DNA from: Lachnospiraceae bacterium
GTDB taxonomy: Bacteria > Bacillota > Clostridia > Lachnospirales > Lachnospiraceae
Assembly: GCA_015057625.1 (NCBI GenBank)
Contig: SVDZ01000006.1
Coordinates: 62,001 to 126,000 of the forward strand
Direction of reading: 5' to 3'
DNA: 64,000 nucleotides
Shown here: positions 63,338-64,000 of the stretch, in pieces
How the letters are laid out: the number at the start of each line of letters is the position of its first letter
Position numbering within the stretch: the first letter of the stretch is position 1
Program-made: the position numbers and the translations under genes
The notes under the pieces: generated by a model
Told to the model about the DNA's origin: nothing
Seen by the model: the letters and a program-made list of their open reading frames with translations, nothing else
The model's database searches: none

Positions 63338-64000
63338 TTATAAAATTATATCATAAAATTTGTCTACAGTTTTAACGCTGTCATTTATTTCTTTTTCTGA
63401 ATTACATTCTATTTTAGAACGCAAATCATCATCAGCAATCAATTTTTCAATACCACCTGCTATTCCCTCAGCACTTATATCAACAATTATTCCGGTTTCA
63501 TTATCAACTATTTGATCGAAAACTGAAGAATACTTTGTTACTACAATAGCTTTCCCCAATATTTTTGCTTCATCCAGCACAATAGATTTTCCCTCATTTC
63601 TAGATGGTTGAACTAAAATATCAGCCATTTTCATATACGGGTAAGGATTATTTTTTTGCCCTTCCAAAACAAAACAATCACCCAAACCATTTTCATCGAT
63701 GATATGCTGTATATCTTTTTCCATTGTGCCTTCGCCATATATATGCCAACAAAACTGAACGTTTCTATCTGCCAATATTTTTGCCGCCCTAGCTGCAATA
63801 TCTATTCCTTTTTCATATTCTAGTCGCCCAATTGATACTATCTGAATTCTTCTTGTATCATCCTTTTGTATTTCAAACTCTTCCGCTTTCTGATAAATTT
63901 CTTCCGGAATAACTATATTTTCTATCACCTTTATCTTATCACTTATTTCCGGAATTATTTGAACAAATGACTGTTCACACGCTTCCGAAATAGTAACTAA
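63338..64000 (-). CDS. Family 4 glycosyltransferase, C-terminal part (cut by window edge)
   Basis: The reading frame is open to the right edge of the window (221 codons), so an internal GTG at 63928 is not the true start: the residues before it (VTISEACEQSFVQIIPEI) continue the fold. The donor domain shows IVSIGRLEYEKGIDIAARAA, WHIYGEGTMEKDI, NNPYPYMKMADILVQPSRNE and a degenerate E-x7-E. Closely related to the enzyme at 40546-41709. It probably belongs to another glycan locus beyond the window; 20 bp separate it from the dehydrogenase gene. Confidence 0.9.
   Translation of the reverse strand, partial: LVTISEACEQSFVQIIPEISDKIKVIENIVIPEEIYQKAEEFEIQKDDTRRIQIVSIGRLEYEKGIDIAARAAKILADRNVQFCWHIYGEGTMEKDIQHIIDENGLGDCFVLEGQKNNPYPYMKMADILVQPSRNEGKSIVLDEAKILGKAIVVTKYSSVFDQIVDNETGIIVDISAEGIAGGIEKLIADDDLRSKIECNSEKEINDSVKTVDKFYDIIL

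Noticed and set aside
1..64000. tRNA, rRNA, insertion sequences, prophage or integrase genes
   Set aside because: None recognised on either strand by motif reading; a tRNAscan/Rfam search would be needed to exclude small RNAs.

Overview
The window looks like chromosomal DNA of a low-GC, anaerobic Gram-positive bacterium of the Clostridia, most likely Lachnospiraceae. This is inferred from strong AGGAGG-type ribosome binding sites, TTG/GTG starts, lipoprotein signal peptides, the anaerobic (cbi-type) cobalamin pathway, a HrcA/CIRCE heat-shock operator and BspA-type leucine-rich repeats. Species cannot be fixed from sequence alone. No rRNA, tRNA, insertion sequence, phage gene or CRISPR array was seen. 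Almost all genes lie on the minus strand; the exceptions are an SdpI-like protein (26.0-26.9 kb) and a YitT/polyamine-synthase-like pair (32.4-34.8 kb). Layout: 0-4.2 kb, the start of a membrane sensor and a heterodimeric ABC exporter; 4.3-5.1 kb, a hairpin-rich GC-rich element and a CIRCE-controlled small heat-shock protein; 5.1-25.4 kb, one very long cobalamin operon; 26-35.8 kb, a mixed region (lipoprotein, thioesterase, DUF1015, leucine-rich-repeat protein, MBL hydrolase, YitT, membrane-fused polyamine synthase-like protein, patatin); 35.8-59.6 kb, a cell-surface polysaccharide cluster; 59.8-64 kb, a second metallophosphoesterase, lysA, a D-2-hydroxyacid dehydrogenase and the end of another glycosyltransferase. 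Cobalamin operon: a consensus promoter (25806-25833) fires into a cobalamin riboswitch (about 25588-25800) followed by an intrinsic terminator (25410-25443). Downstream, in transcription order, are a secreted lipoprotein CbiK, a two-domain lipoprotein, a BtuF/BtuC/BtuD-like importer, cbiP, cobT, cobU, cobS, a short second cobU-like gene, cobC, cbiB, cobD, cbiC, cbiD, cbiF, cbiG, cbiH, a cbiJ-cbiE-cbiT triple fusion and cbiA. Many neighbours overlap by a few bases (ATGA, GTGA, TGATG), as in a translationally coupled operon. No cbiL, no uroporphyrinogen III methyltransferase and no corrinoid adenosyltransferase is in view. Polysaccharide cluster: a Wzm/Wzt ABC exporter, a short initiating phosphoglycosyltransferase, an EpsG-like polymerase, several GT2 and GT4 glycosyltransferases, a Stealth phosphotransferase, a CDP-glycerol phosphotransferase, a pyruvyltransferase, two membrane acyltransferases, a hexapeptide acetyltransferase, a radical SAM enzyme, a split transketolase and an aldo/keto reductase. 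This suggests a heavily decorated, phosphodiester-containing surface glycan. Paralogous metallophosphoesterases flank the cluster, and the outer one has lost metal-binding residues. The points most worth following are the extracytoplasmic CbiK with its lipoprotein partners under B12 control, the pair of complementary CobU-like proteins, the ABC ATPase with an extra C-terminal domain, the degenerate phosphoesterase and the thiamine-diphosphate/radical-SAM chemistry in the glycan cluster.
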